A stretch of 16,212 nt of DNA from Pseudomonadota bacterium (GTDB lineage: Bacteria > Pseudomonadota > Alphaproteobacteria > Rhodobacterales > Rhodobacteraceae): NCBI GenBank assembly GCA_021813645.1, contig JAKAJW010000354.1, positions 1 to 16,212 on the forward strand, read 5' to 3'. Shown here in pieces: positions 1-6,444 of this stretch. Position 1 is the stretch's first letter; the number at the start of each line of letters is the position of its first letter. A program made the position numbers and the translations under genes. The notes below the pieces were generated by a model, which had not been told where the DNA came from, searched no databases, and saw only the letters and a program-made list of their open reading frames with translations.

Positions 1-860
1 CGATCTGGTTCGTGAACCCCGACCACGGACCGATCATCGTCGCACAGCAGCTCGGTTATTTCGCCGACGAGGGGCTGGACGTGCAGATCATCGCGCCGGC
101 CGATCCGTCGGAGCCGCCGAAGATGGCGGCGGCCGGGAAGGTCGACCTTGCCGTGGCCTACCAGCCGCAGCTCTACCTCCAGCACGACGCCGGGCTGCCG
201 CTGGTCCGGGTCGGCACGCTGGTCGACACGCCGCTTTACTGCGTGCTCGCCAAGGCCGACGGGCCGGTGAAGACGCTGGCCGACCTAAAGGGCCGCACCG
301 TCGGCTATTCGGTGCCGGGGGTGGAGCAGGCGCTGCTGGGCGGCATGCTGAAGTACAACGGGGTGAACCCGGACCAGGTGACCTGGGTGAACGTCAACTT
401 CTCGCTGGTCCCGGCGCTCGCCTCGGGCAAGGTCGACGCGGTGAGCGGCGCCTTCCGCAATTTCGAGCCGCACCAGCTCGCGGCGCTCGGCCAGAAGGGG
501 ACCTGCTTCAAGCCCGAGGACAACGGCATCCCGCCCTATGACGAGCTGATCTACGAGGCCAATCCGAAGACCATGGACCGCGCCAGGATCGTGCGGTTCA
601 TGCAGGCGACCGAGCGCGCGACGGCGCTGATCGCCTCCGATCCGGATAAGGCCTGGGCGGCCTACACCACCTACGCCAAAGACCTCGGCGACGCGCTGAA
701 CAAGGAGGCCTGGGCGGATTCGATCCACTCTTTCGATCCCCATCCGATGGCGCTCGACGCCGGGCGCTACGCCGACTTCGGCGCTTTCCTGCAGAAGGCC
801 GGGCTCATCAAGGCCGCGCCGGCGCCGGCCGAGATCGCGGTGGACCCGTCGAAGCCTTGA
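1..860 (+). CDS. thiY: ABC transporter periplasmic binding protein for thiamine precursor (ThiY), 5' partial
   Basis: This is the substrate-binding subunit of an importer for formyl-aminopyrimidine-type thiamine (HMP) precursors, acting in the periplasm. The open frame enters from the left edge (first full codon at position 3, reading I-W-F-V-N-P-D-H-G-P), so the signal peptide and true start lie outside the window; the GTG at 12 is an internal valine codon. The WFVNPDHGP opening, the FADEGLDV and ADPSEPPKMAAAGKVDLAV segments and the later DLKGRTVGYSVPG segment are typical of the NMT1/THI5-like family (ThiY). It is followed with a 4-nt overlap by an ATPase and then a permease, the ThiYZX set. 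NMT1-like proteins also serve nitrate, sulfonate or taurine transporters, but the WFVNPDH start favours the pyrimidine branch. The family is a firm call; the exact ligand is inferred. Confidence 0.85.
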   Translation, partial: IWFVNPDHGPIIVAQQLGYFADEGLDVQIIAPADPSEPPKMAAAGKVDLAVAYQPQLYLQHDAGLPLVRVGTLVDTPLYCVLAKADGPVKTLADLKGRTVGYSVPGVEQALLGGMLKYNGVNPDQVTWVNVNFSLVPALASGKVDAVSGAFRNFEPHQLAALGQKGTCFKPEDNGIPPYDELIYEANPKTMDRARIVRFMQATERATALIASDPDKAWAAYTTYAKDLGDALNKEAWADSIHSFDPHPMALDAGRYADFGAFLQKAGLIKAAPAPAEIAVDPSKP

Positions 861-1561
861 ACTCCCCCCCGCCAGCCAGGCTGCAAGGCGCCGCATGGCT
901 TGGCGCGGGCCCGCTCTTCGCGGGGCTGGACCTTGACTTGCCGGTCGGCTGGACCTGCCTGATCGGCCCGTCCGGTTCGGGCAAGTCGACGGTGCTACGG
1001 CTGCTGGCGGGCCTTCCTACCGGGGCGCGGTTCGAGGGAACGATCACCGCGCCGGACCGCATCGCCTACATGGCCCAGGCCGACCTGCTGCTGCCCCGGT
1101 TGACCGCGATGCAGAACGTCGAGCTTGGCCAGAGGCTGCGCGGGCTGAAGCCGGACCGCGCGCGGGCGACCAGCCTGCTGGCCCGGACCGGCCTCGCCGG
1201 CCTTGAGCGCCGGCGCCCCGCGGCCCTGTCCGGCGGTCAGCGCCAGCGCGTCGCTCTGGCGCGGGCGCTCATGGAGGATGCGCCGCTGGTGTTGCTCGAC
1301 GAGCCGTTCTCGGCGCTCGACTCGGCGAACCGGCAGCGGATGCAGGACCTTGCGGTGACCGCCCTCGCCGGGCGGCGGGTGCTGCTGGTGACCCATGATC
1401 CGCTTGAGGCGATCCGGCTCGGGAAGCGGATCTGCCTGCTTGCCGCGGGCCGCTTCATGGAGCTTGAGGCGCTGCCCGGCCGCATTCCGCACGGTGCGCA
1501 GGAGGCGGGCTTCGGCCGCATCTACGAAACCGTCATGGCGCGGCTGATGGAGGCGGAATGA
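857..1561 (+). CDS. thiZ: ABC transporter ATP-binding protein ThiZ
   Basis: This is the cytoplasmic ATPase that drives uptake of the thiamine precursor bound by ThiY. All nucleotide-binding motifs are visible: Walker A GPSGSGKST (residues 37-45), Q-loop Q74, signature LSGGQRQRVALARAL (124-138), Walker B LVLLDEP (144-150) followed by the D-loop SALD, and the H-loop histidine in VTHD (H180). At 234 residues it has the usual length for this class. The start is the TTG at 857, which overlaps the thiY stop (TTGA). No good Shine-Dalgarno precedes it, so it is probably translated by coupling to thiY. It ends in an ATGA overlap with the permease gene. The family is certain; substrate assignment rests on the neighbours. 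Confidence 0.88.
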   Translation: MNSPPPARLQGAAWLGAGPLFAGLDLDLPVGWTCLIGPSGSGKSTVLRLLAGLPTGARFEGTITAPDRIAYMAQADLLLPRLTAMQNVELGQRLRGLKPDRARATSLLARTGLAGLERRRPAALSGGQRQRVALARALMEDAPLVLLDEPFSALDSANRQRMQDLAVTALAGRRVLLVTHDPLEAIRLGKRICLLAAGRFMELEALPGRIPHGAQEAGFGRIYETVMARLMEAE

Positions 1562-2274
1562 GAGCGGCGGCACCGATCCTGCTTCTTGTGGCGCTCTGGC
1601 AGGCGGTCGTCAGCCTTACCGGCGCGCCGGCCTTCATCCTGCCGCCGCCGCTGATGGTCCTCCAGGCGGCGCGGGACAACGCGGGTCTCCTCGCCTCCAG
1701 CGCCGCTGTCACCGGCGGCGAGGTTGTCGCTGGCCTGATCCTCGGGGGCCTCTTCGGCTGCGGCGTCGCCGTGGCGATGGTGCTGGCGCCGTCGCTCGGC
1801 CGGCTTCTTAGGCCCATCCTGCTTCTCAGCCAGGCGATCCCGGTGTTCGCGCTCGCGCCGGTGCTGACCCTGTGGCTCGGCTACGGCATGGTGCCAAAGA
1901 TCGTCGTGACGGTGATGATCGTCTTCTTCCCGCTCGCCTCGGTCTTCCACGACGGCCTGATGGCGACGCCGGAGGGCCTGCTGGACCTCGGCCGCCTGGC
2001 CCGGGCGGGGCGGTGGCGAGAGTTCCGCCGGATCCGGCTGCCCTCCGCGTTGCCGTCGCTCGGCGCCGGGCTGACCGTGGCGGCGGTCTACGCCCCGATC
2101 GGGGCCGTAACCGGCGAATGGGTCGGGGCGTCGCAGGGGCTCGGCTACGTCATGCTGATGGCCAACGCGCGAACCCACGCCGACCTGATGTTCGCGGCGC
2201 TGATCGTTCTTGTGGCCCTGACACTGGTTCTCTACGCGGCGACGCGATGGATAGACCGGCGCTTGAAGTCGTAA
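1558..2274 (+). CDS. thiX: ABC transporter permease ThiX
   Basis: This is the inner-membrane permease of the thiamine-precursor importer. The 238-residue protein is strongly hydrophobic, with about six predicted membrane spans (for example residues 4-20, 55-78, 85-105, 113-131, 170-190 and 210-228). The cytoplasmic EAA-type loop that contacts the ATPase lies at about 138-170, with the G-R-W-R-E-F-R-R-I-R-L-P-x-A-L-P pattern of BPD_transp_1 permeases. The ATG overlaps the thiZ stop by 4 nt (ATGA), so the three genes form one coupled operon. It is the last recognisable gene of that operon; the following DNA changes character. The family call is firm; the ThiX name depends on linkage to thiY. 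Confidence 0.85.
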   Translation: MRAAAPILLLVALWQAVVSLTGAPAFILPPPLMVLQAARDNAGLLASSAAVTGGEVVAGLILGGLFGCGVAVAMVLAPSLGRLLRPILLLSQAIPVFALAPVLTLWLGYGMVPKIVVTVMIVFFPLASVFHDGLMATPEGLLDLGRLARAGRWREFRRIRLPSALPSLGAGLTVAAVYAPIGAVTGEWVGASQGLGYVMLMANARTHADLMFAALIVLVALTLVLYAATRWIDRRLKS

Positions 2275-2353
2275 CAGTGGGCAATAGAGGCTACGGTGCG
2301 ACCTCGACGGCTCCCGCCGGAATAGCGTGACTGTCCGCTTCTGAAGGTCGGCA

Positions 2354-2473
2354 ATGTCGCAGAACGGCCGCTACTTCAACTGCGCGACGACCGGACGGAT
2401 CATCGCGATCCTCGGCATCTTCTTCGCAACTATAAGCTTGTTCGTGATCATCACCGACCAGATGTCACGTTGA
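2354..2473 (+). CDS. Small single-span membrane protein, unknown function (39 aa)
   Basis: This short open frame is not assignable to a family I know. It encodes 39 residues: a polar N-terminus (MSQNGRYFNCATTGR), one hydrophobic stretch at about residues 16-33 that could span the membrane, and a short polar tail. The AAGG at about 2344-2347 sits 6-7 nt before the ATG and could serve as ribosome-binding site. Nearly all codons end in G or C, as in the neighbouring real genes, and an in-frame stop just upstream fixes the ATG as the only start. It lies 79 nt after thiX and ends inside the first codons of a broken gene in another frame. It may be a genuine small protein or a remnant. Confidence 0.45.
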   Translation: MSQNGRYFNCATTGRIIAILGIFFATISLFVIITDQMSR

Positions 2474-2856
2474 CCTTATATGGCGACTCGACGGTGGGCT
2501 ACCACCTGTGGAGCCTCGCGGGTCTCGGCCAGAACGGAGATCGGCTGGAAGCGGCGGTGACCGCAGGGCGGATCGCCGCCGGCTCCGGAAAGGGCGCGGT
2601 GTTCGCGCCGCTGGCAATGGGCGGGGCAGGGGGGCTGCGGGCGGGCAGCGCCATCGCCGGGCTGTCGGGCCGCACTCCGCCGTCGCTGCGGGCGGTGCTG
2701 ACCGACTGGCCGCTGGTCTCGGCTCCGATGGCCGAGGCGCTGACCGGCGCCAGCCGCGCTGCCGTGCAGCGCAATTTGGCCTGGATGGAGGCGCGCGGAT
2801 TGATCCGCGAGGTGACCGGACAGGGCCGGTTCAGGATGTGGCGGGCAGTGAGTTAG
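2470..2856 (+). pseudogene. C-terminal remnant of a plasmid-type helix-turn-helix protein
   Basis: The frame encodes 128 residues ending in a clear winged-helix/HTH-like block (LTDWPLVSAPMAEALTG, then SRAAVQRNLAWMEARGLIRE, then VTGQGRFRMWRA). This resembles the C-terminal domain of DUF1612/DUF1403-type proteins (RHE_PE00001 group) found on alphaproteobacterial plasmids, which are several hundred residues long. The only possible start is a TTG at 2470 without a good ribosome-binding site, and the upstream in-frame sequence to about 2325 has no start codon. I read it as a gene that lost its N-terminal part, probably by recombination next to the thi operon. The HTH is well supported; the family name is a recollection of pattern, and a short functional DNA-binding protein cannot be excluded. 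Confidence 0.5.
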
Positions 2857-2913
2857 CTGAACCTGGGATCGGGTCGCTGGCGCACGCGGCTGGCGGCAAT
2901 GGTTCTCACCGTC

Positions 2914-3083
2914 GGAATCGGCGGCACCGCGAACAGGGCAGGGGGGATTCGTCGTTCCTCTCCGAACGCCCCCGCCAGGCATCACAACAGAAAGCCTGAT
3001 GGGCTCCGCCCCTGGCGCGCGGCAGGGAAAATAGCCAGACCGTGTCCTCGCCCTACGGGCTGCGGGCCGCACCACTCCCGCGA
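2914..3083. repeat. Structured intergenic repeat, copy A
   Basis: About 170 bp that reappear in diverged form at 7293-7442. The longest identical block is 22 nt (2935-2956 against 7311-7332), followed by a shared TCTCCGAAC, a C-rich arm (CCCCCGCC) and a conserved right half around CGTGTCCTCG and CGGGCTGC. The G-rich block with ATTCG can pair with the downstream CGAAC and C-run, giving a hairpin with a small internal loop. In this copy GGGAAAAT (3025-3032) also pairs perfectly with ATTTTCCC (3083-3090). No convincing gene covers it, and with its flanks it fills the 313-nt gap between the remnant gene and the next small gene. Confidence 0.7.
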
Positions 3084-3124
3084 TTTTCCCATCCCCTTCC
3101 GCCCCCGCGCTCGCCGCGTGGCAG

Positions 3125-3150
3125 GCCGATAGGCGCAAGGGCCTATCGGC
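3125..3150 (+). other. Perfect 10-bp inverted repeat in the leader of the small-gene pair
   Basis: GCCGATAGGC (3125-3134), a 6-nt loop, then GCCTATCGGC (3141-3150). It ends 19 nt before the ATG at 3170 and just ahead of the ribosome-binding site GGGAG. No T-run follows, so it is not a standard intrinsic terminator. It could be a protein-binding site, an mRNA-stabilising hairpin or a processing site for the following genes. Confidence 0.6.
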
Positions 3151-3169
3151 GAAATCCAGGGAGCGAGCC

Positions 3170-3370
3170 ATGACGGCAGAGACAACGGAACGATGGACGG
3201 CGGTAGCGGGCTATGTCGACGCGCGAGGGGTGGTGGCGGGCTTCCTTCTCGAAGCGCGGGACGGCCGCCGGATGCCGCTGACCCTCGGGGAAGCGGTGGG
3301 CGAGGTTCGCGAGCTGACGATGGACGAGTTGAAGGCGGCCGAGGCGGCAGGCGATGTGCGGGCGGATTGA
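3170..3370 (+). CDS. Small hypothetical protein (66 aa), mobile-element context
   Basis: A 66-residue acidic protein that I do not recognise. The N-terminal half (W-T-A-V-A-G-Y-V-D then VVAGFLLEARDGRRMPLTL) looks beta-rich; the C-terminal half (LTMDELKAAEAAGDVRAD) looks helical. It has no signal peptide, membrane span or cysteine. The ATG at 3170 has a good ribosome-binding site (GGGAG, about 6 nt upstream) and follows a perfect 10-bp hairpin. It overlaps the next gene by 17 nt, suggesting coupling. Its position next to ardC and the repeated leader suggests a conserved small gene of a plasmid or integrative element. Confidence 0.6.
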   Translation: MTAETTERWTAVAGYVDARGVVAGFLLEARDGRRMPLTLGEAVGEVRELTMDELKAAEAAGDVRAD

Positions 3371-3710
3371 CCAGCGGCGCCGGGCAAGCGCCGCGCTTGC
3401 CGCGGCGATTGTCCGGTGCGACCCCGAGGACGCCGGCATCATCCTAGCCGGCGCGCTCGATGTCCTGTCGGCAGGCGCGCCGCCAACCCGGTTCCTGGAC
3501 CTTGCCGAGGAGGCGCAGGAGTGGGCGGCCTGGGCGGCCCCGGACGAGCTCTATCACTATGGCATGGCGATCCTCGCGGAACTCGGTCGCACGCCCGTGC
3601 GGCGGGCATGGCGGCGGAACCTGGCCCGACTGGCCCTGGCCGGCCTGTCGGTGGAGGAGTGCCGCCAAGCCTTTGCCGCACGCGGCTGCGAAGCCGTTCG
3701 GCGCGAATAG
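3354..3710 (+). CDS. Hypothetical helical protein (118 aa)
   Basis: The product is a mostly alpha-helical, alanine- and arginine-rich soluble protein with tryptophans in the middle (EWAAWAAPDELYHYGMAIL) and a basic stretch (RRAWRRNLARLAL, about 83-95). I see no catalytic motif and recognise no family. The ATG at 3354 lies inside the end of the preceding gene, after AGGCGGCAGG that can act as ribosome-binding site, so the pair is probably co-translated. The stop at 3708-3710 is about 106 nt from the convergent ardC stop. Third-position GC matches the neighbours. Alternative start codons downstream are possible. Confidence 0.55.
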   Translation: MCGRIDQRRRASAALAAAIVRCDPEDAGIILAGALDVLSAGAPPTRFLDLAEEAQEWAAWAAPDELYHYGMAILAELGRTPVRRAWRRNLARLALAGLSVEECRQAFAARGCEAVRRE

Positions 3711-3717
3711 CGCCGGG

Positions 3718-3769
3718 CCAGGCGGGAGAGCGCCCCGAGGGTGGTCGCCCGCATGGTCAACCCGCCTGG
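3718..3769. other. 9-bp inverted repeat between convergent genes
   Basis: CCAGGCGGG (3718-3726) and CCCGCCTGG (3761-3769) are perfect complements separated by 34 nt. They lie directly after the stop of the 118-aa gene. It may act as a transcript-end structure; it has no T-run. Confidence 0.4.
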
Positions 3770-3810
3770 CGCTGCCGGATGACCGAAGCGGTCGCAGCGG
3801 TGGGGCAGGG

Positions 3811-3826
3811 GGCCGCTTACGCGGCC
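3811..3826. terminator. Candidate hairpin overlapping the ardC stop codon
   Basis: GGCCGC (3811-3816), TTAC loop, GCGGCC (3821-3826). The loop contains the ardC stop codon on the minus strand. The stem is short and no clear T-tract follows on either strand, so a role as bidirectional terminator between the convergent genes is only a possibility. Confidence 0.3.
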
Positions 3827-4701
3827 GCCCTTTCGTCCTCGGAGCCGGGGGTCCCGGTCAGCCAGTCGACGGCCTTCTGGGCTTCGGACGCGGCTTTGAA
3901 GATCAGCCGGGTGTCGTCCTTCAAGGCGCGCAGCCAGCCTTCGACGTAGGCCGCGCTCTGCCCGAAGTCGGGCTCGAGGCCGAGGGTGGCGCAGACCATG
4001 CAGGAACCGATCTCGGCCACCAGTTCCTCGAAGGCGTAGGCCTGCCTGTCACGGTTCATCTCCAGACGGTCCAGCCGACTCTTGTGACCTGTCGCGTGAA
4101 CTTCCTCGTGCGCGAGGGTGGCATAATATCCGCGAGCATCGTGGAAGGTCGCAATCGGCGGCATGTGGATCACGTCGCGGGCGGGATGGTAGTAGGCGCG
4201 CGGCTCGAGCGTCGTCTCGAGCGCGATCGCCGTGGCGGCAAAGAAGGCATCAAGCTCAGCGTTAGGCTCGGTGCCGAGGTCTTGCGCTTCCGCGGCTTTG
4301 ATCCCGTAGAACTCGGCCGGAAGCCCCTCGATCTGATCGGCACTGAATACGCGATAGGCCTTGGCATAGGGGATGCGCCGTTCCTCGCCCGCGTCGTCCT
4401 CCTTTTCCACGGTGCCATATTTCACGACGGTTGCAGATTTCTCGCCCTTGCGCACATGCGCACCCAAGTCGAGGGCCTGCTTGAAGGTGAACCAGTGGGC
4501 GGAGGCGTAGCCCTTCTCGGCTGCGGTCAGCCAGAGCATCAGGACATTGATCCCGCGGTAGGGCTCGCCGTTGGAGCGCAAGGGCATTGCCGCGCCGGGG
4601 GTGCTGCCGGTCCACGGCTTCCGCCACGGGGGCGTGCCCGCTTCCATCGCGGCGATGATCCGGGCGGTGACTTCTGCGTAGACGTCAAACTTCTCGGCCA
4701 T
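3817..4701 (-). CDS. ardC: ArdC-type antirestriction / ssDNA-binding zincin protein
   Basis: A 294-residue protein of the ArdC family: an N-terminal ssDNA-binding domain (opening MAEKFDVYAEVTARIIAAMEAG, then PPWRKPW) followed by a zincin-like metallopeptidase domain with HEEVH and, five residues on, H-K-S-R-L-D-R. Family members travel on conjugative plasmids and integrative elements, bind incoming single-stranded DNA and protect it from host restriction. The frame is open much further upstream (to 4920), but the ATG at 4701 is chosen because GGAG lies 8 nt before it and the MAEKFD-like start matches the family; length is also normal. It is convergent with the two small genes at 3170-3710. 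A 733-nt hairpin-rich region lies upstream. The family is firm; antirestriction activity is inferred. Confidence 0.88.
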   Translation of the reverse strand: MAEKFDVYAEVTARIIAAMEAGTPPWRKPWTGSTPGAAMPLRSNGEPYRGINVLMLWLTAAEKGYASAHWFTFKQALDLGAHVRKGEKSATVVKYGTVEKEDDAGEERRIPYAKAYRVFSADQIEGLPAEFYGIKAAEAQDLGTEPNAELDAFFAATAIALETTLEPRAYYHPARDVIHMPPIATFHDARGYYATLAHEEVHATGHKSRLDRLEMNRDRQAYAFEELVAEIGSCMVCATLGLEPDFGQSAAYVEGWLRALKDDTRLIFKAASEAQKAVDWLTGTPGSEDERAAA

Positions 4702-4755
4702 TTGTGGCGCTCCTTCGGTGGGGACCTCGGGCGCGCCTTCGGACAATCGGGCGGG

Positions 4756-4789
4756 CCTGCAAGGGACGCTTCGTCGCGTCTCTTGCAGG
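4756..4789. other. 14-bp inverted repeat in the ardC leader
   Basis: CCTGCAAGGGACGC (4756-4769), loop TTCGTC, GCGTCTCTTGCAGG (4776-4789). Thirteen of fourteen positions pair exactly, and the remaining one is a G-T pair on the plus strand. It sits 55 nt upstream of the ardC ATG, within its probable 5' leader. There is no T-run. It is a candidate attenuator, protein-binding site or DNA hairpin used in its single-stranded form. Confidence 0.55.
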
Positions 4790-4934
4790 GCTGCCTCCCG
4801 GCGAGGGCAGGAGGGGGGCCCGGCGCCAGGAAAATCCAGGCCCGAGGTTCGGGGGCCCTGTCTGCACAAGGCGACGTGAGGCGGCGCGGAAGATGGGGGT
4901 GCCCCCTTGGGCCGCCGCATTTTCCTGTTGCCGG

Positions 4935-4975
4935 GGGAACCGGCGGTTCCCGCTCTTTGCCGCGCTGTGCGCGGC
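4935..4975. other. Two tandem perfect 7-bp hairpins
   Basis: GGGAACC-GGC-GGTTCCC (4935-4951) is followed after 7 nt by GCCGCGC-TGT-GCGCGGC (4959-4975). Both have 7-bp perfect stems and 3-nt loops. Their regular spacing suggests a folded RNA or single-stranded DNA element rather than chance. Confidence 0.5.
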
Positions 4976-5089
4976 CTGGTGAATGGAGATCGGCGCTTGG
5001 GCCGTGGCCCCGTGCCGGCGGGAGGGCCGCCGCTATTCGGGCGTAGCTTGCTTTTGCGACAGCGATCAGGGCTCCGCCCGTTCGGAACT

Positions 5090-5114
5090 GAAATCTCTCC
5101 CCCGGAGAGATTTC
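5090..5114. other. Perfect 11-bp hairpin with 3-nt loop
   Basis: GAAATCTCTCC (5090-5100), CCC, GGAGAGATTTC (5104-5114). The stem is less GC-rich than its surroundings, so it stands out. No coding frame or T-run is associated with it. Function is unknown; it is a strong candidate for a recognition site of an element-encoded protein. Confidence 0.6.
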
Positions 5115-5303
5115 CGGCCGTTCCTCACCCCGAAGGGCCGAGATGGAGGCAGCTGCCCGACCATGCCGTCGCGCGGGACGAGGGCTCCGGCGAGACCTTG
5201 GCCGGTGCACTTTGGCGGCAGGGAGGGCTGCTGCTGGAAGCTCGGGGCGAAGCCTCGGGAGCGCGGTGCCGCCTCGGGCGGCAGTCGCCCACTCAGTACT
5301 GCC

Positions 5304-5319
5304 CCCGGCTTCAGCCGGG
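5304..5319. other. 6-bp GC hairpin upstream of the toxin-antitoxin promoter
   Basis: CCCGGC-TTCA-GCCGGG. It is short but perfect and lies about 60 nt upstream of the promoter that seems to drive the toxin-antitoxin pair. It could be the end of a transcript entering from the left, though there is no T-run. Confidence 0.3.
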
Positions 5320-5380
5320 TGAACGTCGGGAGTCGGGTCAGGTTCAGCAACACTGCCCGCACGGCCGGAAGCTGGCAACG

Positions 5381-5409
5381 TTGCAAAATCGAATGCAGAT
5401 TGCTATCTT
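5381..5409 (+). promoter_or_regulatory. Predicted promoter of the toxin-antitoxin operon
   Basis: TTGCAA (5381-5386) and TATCTT (5404-5409) are separated by 17 nt, a good sigma-70 pair with a TGC just before the -10. GCAACGTTGC (5375-5384) is a perfect 10-bp palindrome overlapping the -35, and GACGTC (5411-5416) is a palindrome just after the -10. Either could be the operator for autoregulation by the antitoxin-toxin complex, as is usual for this class. Confidence 0.55.
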
Positions 5410-5434
5410 TGACGTCAGGATGAATGAGGTATCG

Positions 5435-5674
5435 ATGGGCCAACTCATCGTTCGGGACGTTGACGAAGACATTGCCCGGGCCCTGAAGGAGCGCGCAGCG
5501 GCCAACGGGCGCTCCGCGGAAGCGGAACACCGGATGATCCTTCGGGAGGTGTTGCAGCCGCGAACCGAGATGGCGGATTTCGCGGCCGCCGCCGCGCGGC
5601 TCAGGGCGCGGCTTCGGGCCGGAACCGACAGCGTCGAGCTCGTTCATGCCGGACGCGAGCAGCGCGGCGCATGA
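5435..5674 (+). CDS. FitA/VapB-type ribbon-helix-helix antitoxin
   Basis: A 79-residue antitoxin. The N-terminus (MGQLIVRDVDEDIARALKERAAANGRSAEAE, then HRMILREVL) is a typical FitA/VapB-like ribbon-helix-helix: a short beta strand that binds DNA followed by two helices. The alanine/arginine-rich C-terminal part would wrap the toxin. The ATG at 5435 is preferred because GAGGT lies just upstream and the family starts with M-x-Q-L-x-V-R-x-V/L. An in-frame ATG at 5420 would add five residues but has a badly spaced ribosome-binding site. The gene overlaps the toxin gene by 4 nt (ATGA) and has a predicted promoter right upstream. It should neutralise the toxin and repress the operon. Confidence 0.85.
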   Translation: MGQLIVRDVDEDIARALKERAAANGRSAEAEHRMILREVLQPRTEMADFAAAAARLRARLRAGTDSVELVHAGREQRGA

Positions 5675-6111
5675 ATCCAGTGGGGGATTGCGTCGTCGAC
5701 GCCAGTGTCGCCCTTAAATGGGTGCTGGACGAACCGGGCTCGGACGCGGCTGCGGCACTTCTGGATGGGCGGAGACTCTATGCGCCGCCGCTCCTTATGA
5801 TCGAGGTCGCCAACGCACTCTGGGTTGCCGCCCGCCGAGGTTCGATTTCGGTGAATGATGCCGAAGACGCACTCGCGCTCGTCACAGCGATGCCGTTTCG
5901 GGCTTGGCTACGCGAGGTCAATCTCGCCGGCGACGCGCTGAAACTGGCGCGACTCCTGGACCATCCGGTCTACGACTGCTGCTATCTCGCCTTAGCGATG
6001 GCGGCTGGCGTGCCAGTCGTCACGGCCGACCAGCGGTTCGTTGCGGCCGCGGCGAGGCACCCGGAGACGGCGCCGCTGGTGCTTGAACTGGCTCCGCCGA
6101 TCCAGGGGTAA
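5671..6111 (+). CDS. PIN-domain ribonuclease toxin (VapC/FitB type)
   Basis: A 146-residue PIN-domain protein. The acidic residues that hold the catalytic Mg2+/Mn2+ are all present: D10 in VVDASVALKW, E45 in MIEVANALW, D102 in VYDCCYLALA and D120 in VVTADQRF. Toxins of this family cleave RNA (often tRNA or rRNA) and stop growth when the antitoxin is lost. The ATG overlaps the antitoxin stop, so the two are translated together. Length and motif spacing are normal, so the toxin looks intact. Such modules commonly stabilise plasmids and islands, which fits the setting. The RNA target cannot be read from the sequence. Confidence 0.9.
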   Translation: MNPVGDCVVDASVALKWVLDEPGSDAAAALLDGRRLYAPPLLMIEVANALWVAARRGSISVNDAEDALALVTAMPFRAWLREVNLAGDALKLARLLDHPVYDCCYLALAMAAGVPVVTADQRFVAAAARHPETAPLVLELAPPIQG

Positions 6112-6234
6112 CCACGGCCTGCGCCAACAGCGAGATGGAGCTGCGGCATCGGCGCGGCGGTGCGCGACAGGCTTTCCATTTGCCGTAGCGCGACCATGTA
6201 GGAAGTAGCCAAGTCCGTCCGGGGAGGACACGCG

Positions 6235-6444
6235 ATGCACGCGAAGAACATACGACAGGCAATCCTGGAAGAGCTGGAGCGCCTGGAGGCGACCGCTCCG
6301 GAGCGGGCGGTCGACCCGATCGCCGTACGGCACGGCCTGGGCGCTCTCGAGCGCGACTTCGAGGTGGCTCTCGAAGAGCTCGCGGACACCGAGCGCATCG
6401 GGCTCGTCGTCGGTCAACTCTACCTGCGCCGCAACGTGCTCTAG
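6235..6444 (+). CDS. Small hypothetical protein (69 aa)
   Basis: A 69-residue, highly charged helical protein (AKNIRQAILEELERLEA, then LERDFEVALEELADTERIGLVVGQLYLRRNVL). The layout of helices followed by a short hydrophobic beta-like pair resembles a small winged-helix or HTH-like fold, but I cannot name a family. The start is well supported: GGGGAGGA (6221-6228) lies 6 nt before the ATG at 6235. Its stop codon overlaps the stop of a convergent frame on the minus strand through a shared CTAG. Confidence 0.65.
   Translation: MHAKNIRQAILEELERLEATAPERAVDPIAVRHGLGALERDFEVALEELADTERIGLVVGQLYLRRNVL

Larger units (their letters stand above)
4702..5380. other. Hairpin-rich non-coding stretch upstream of ardC
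   Basis: No frame here shows family features, a ribosome-binding site and a plausible start together, so I annotate no gene. It contains a series of perfect or near-perfect inverted repeats, listed separately (4756-4789, 4935-4975, 5090-5114, 5304-5319), plus smaller ones such as GGGGG-TG-CCCCC at about 4896-4907 and CCCGA-GGT-TCGGG near 4843-4855. It holds the ardC leader on the minus strand and, past 5320, the approach to the toxin-antitoxin promoter on the plus strand. Possible roles are a structured leader RNA, a transfer or replication origin, or a decayed plasmid backbone. Confidence 0.5.

Noticed and set aside
2476..3171. A 231-codon minus-strand frame
   Set aside because: It is antisense to the HTH remnant and the structured repeat, with no recognisable domain.
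4702..4920. N-terminal extension of ardC
   Set aside because: It is proline/arginine-rich, matches no ArdC N-terminus, and a good ribosome-binding site exists at ATG 4701.
3460..5046. A 528-codon plus-strand open frame
   Set aside because: It is antisense to ardC, whose zincin motif and start are clear; the frame stays open because of high GC content.
4539..5674. Long frames on both strands across the hairpin region (for example 4539-5378 minus, 4907-5434 plus, 4983-5423 plus)
   Set aside because: Composition is Pro/Arg/Gly-rich without family features, starts lack ribosome-binding sites, and they overlap each other.
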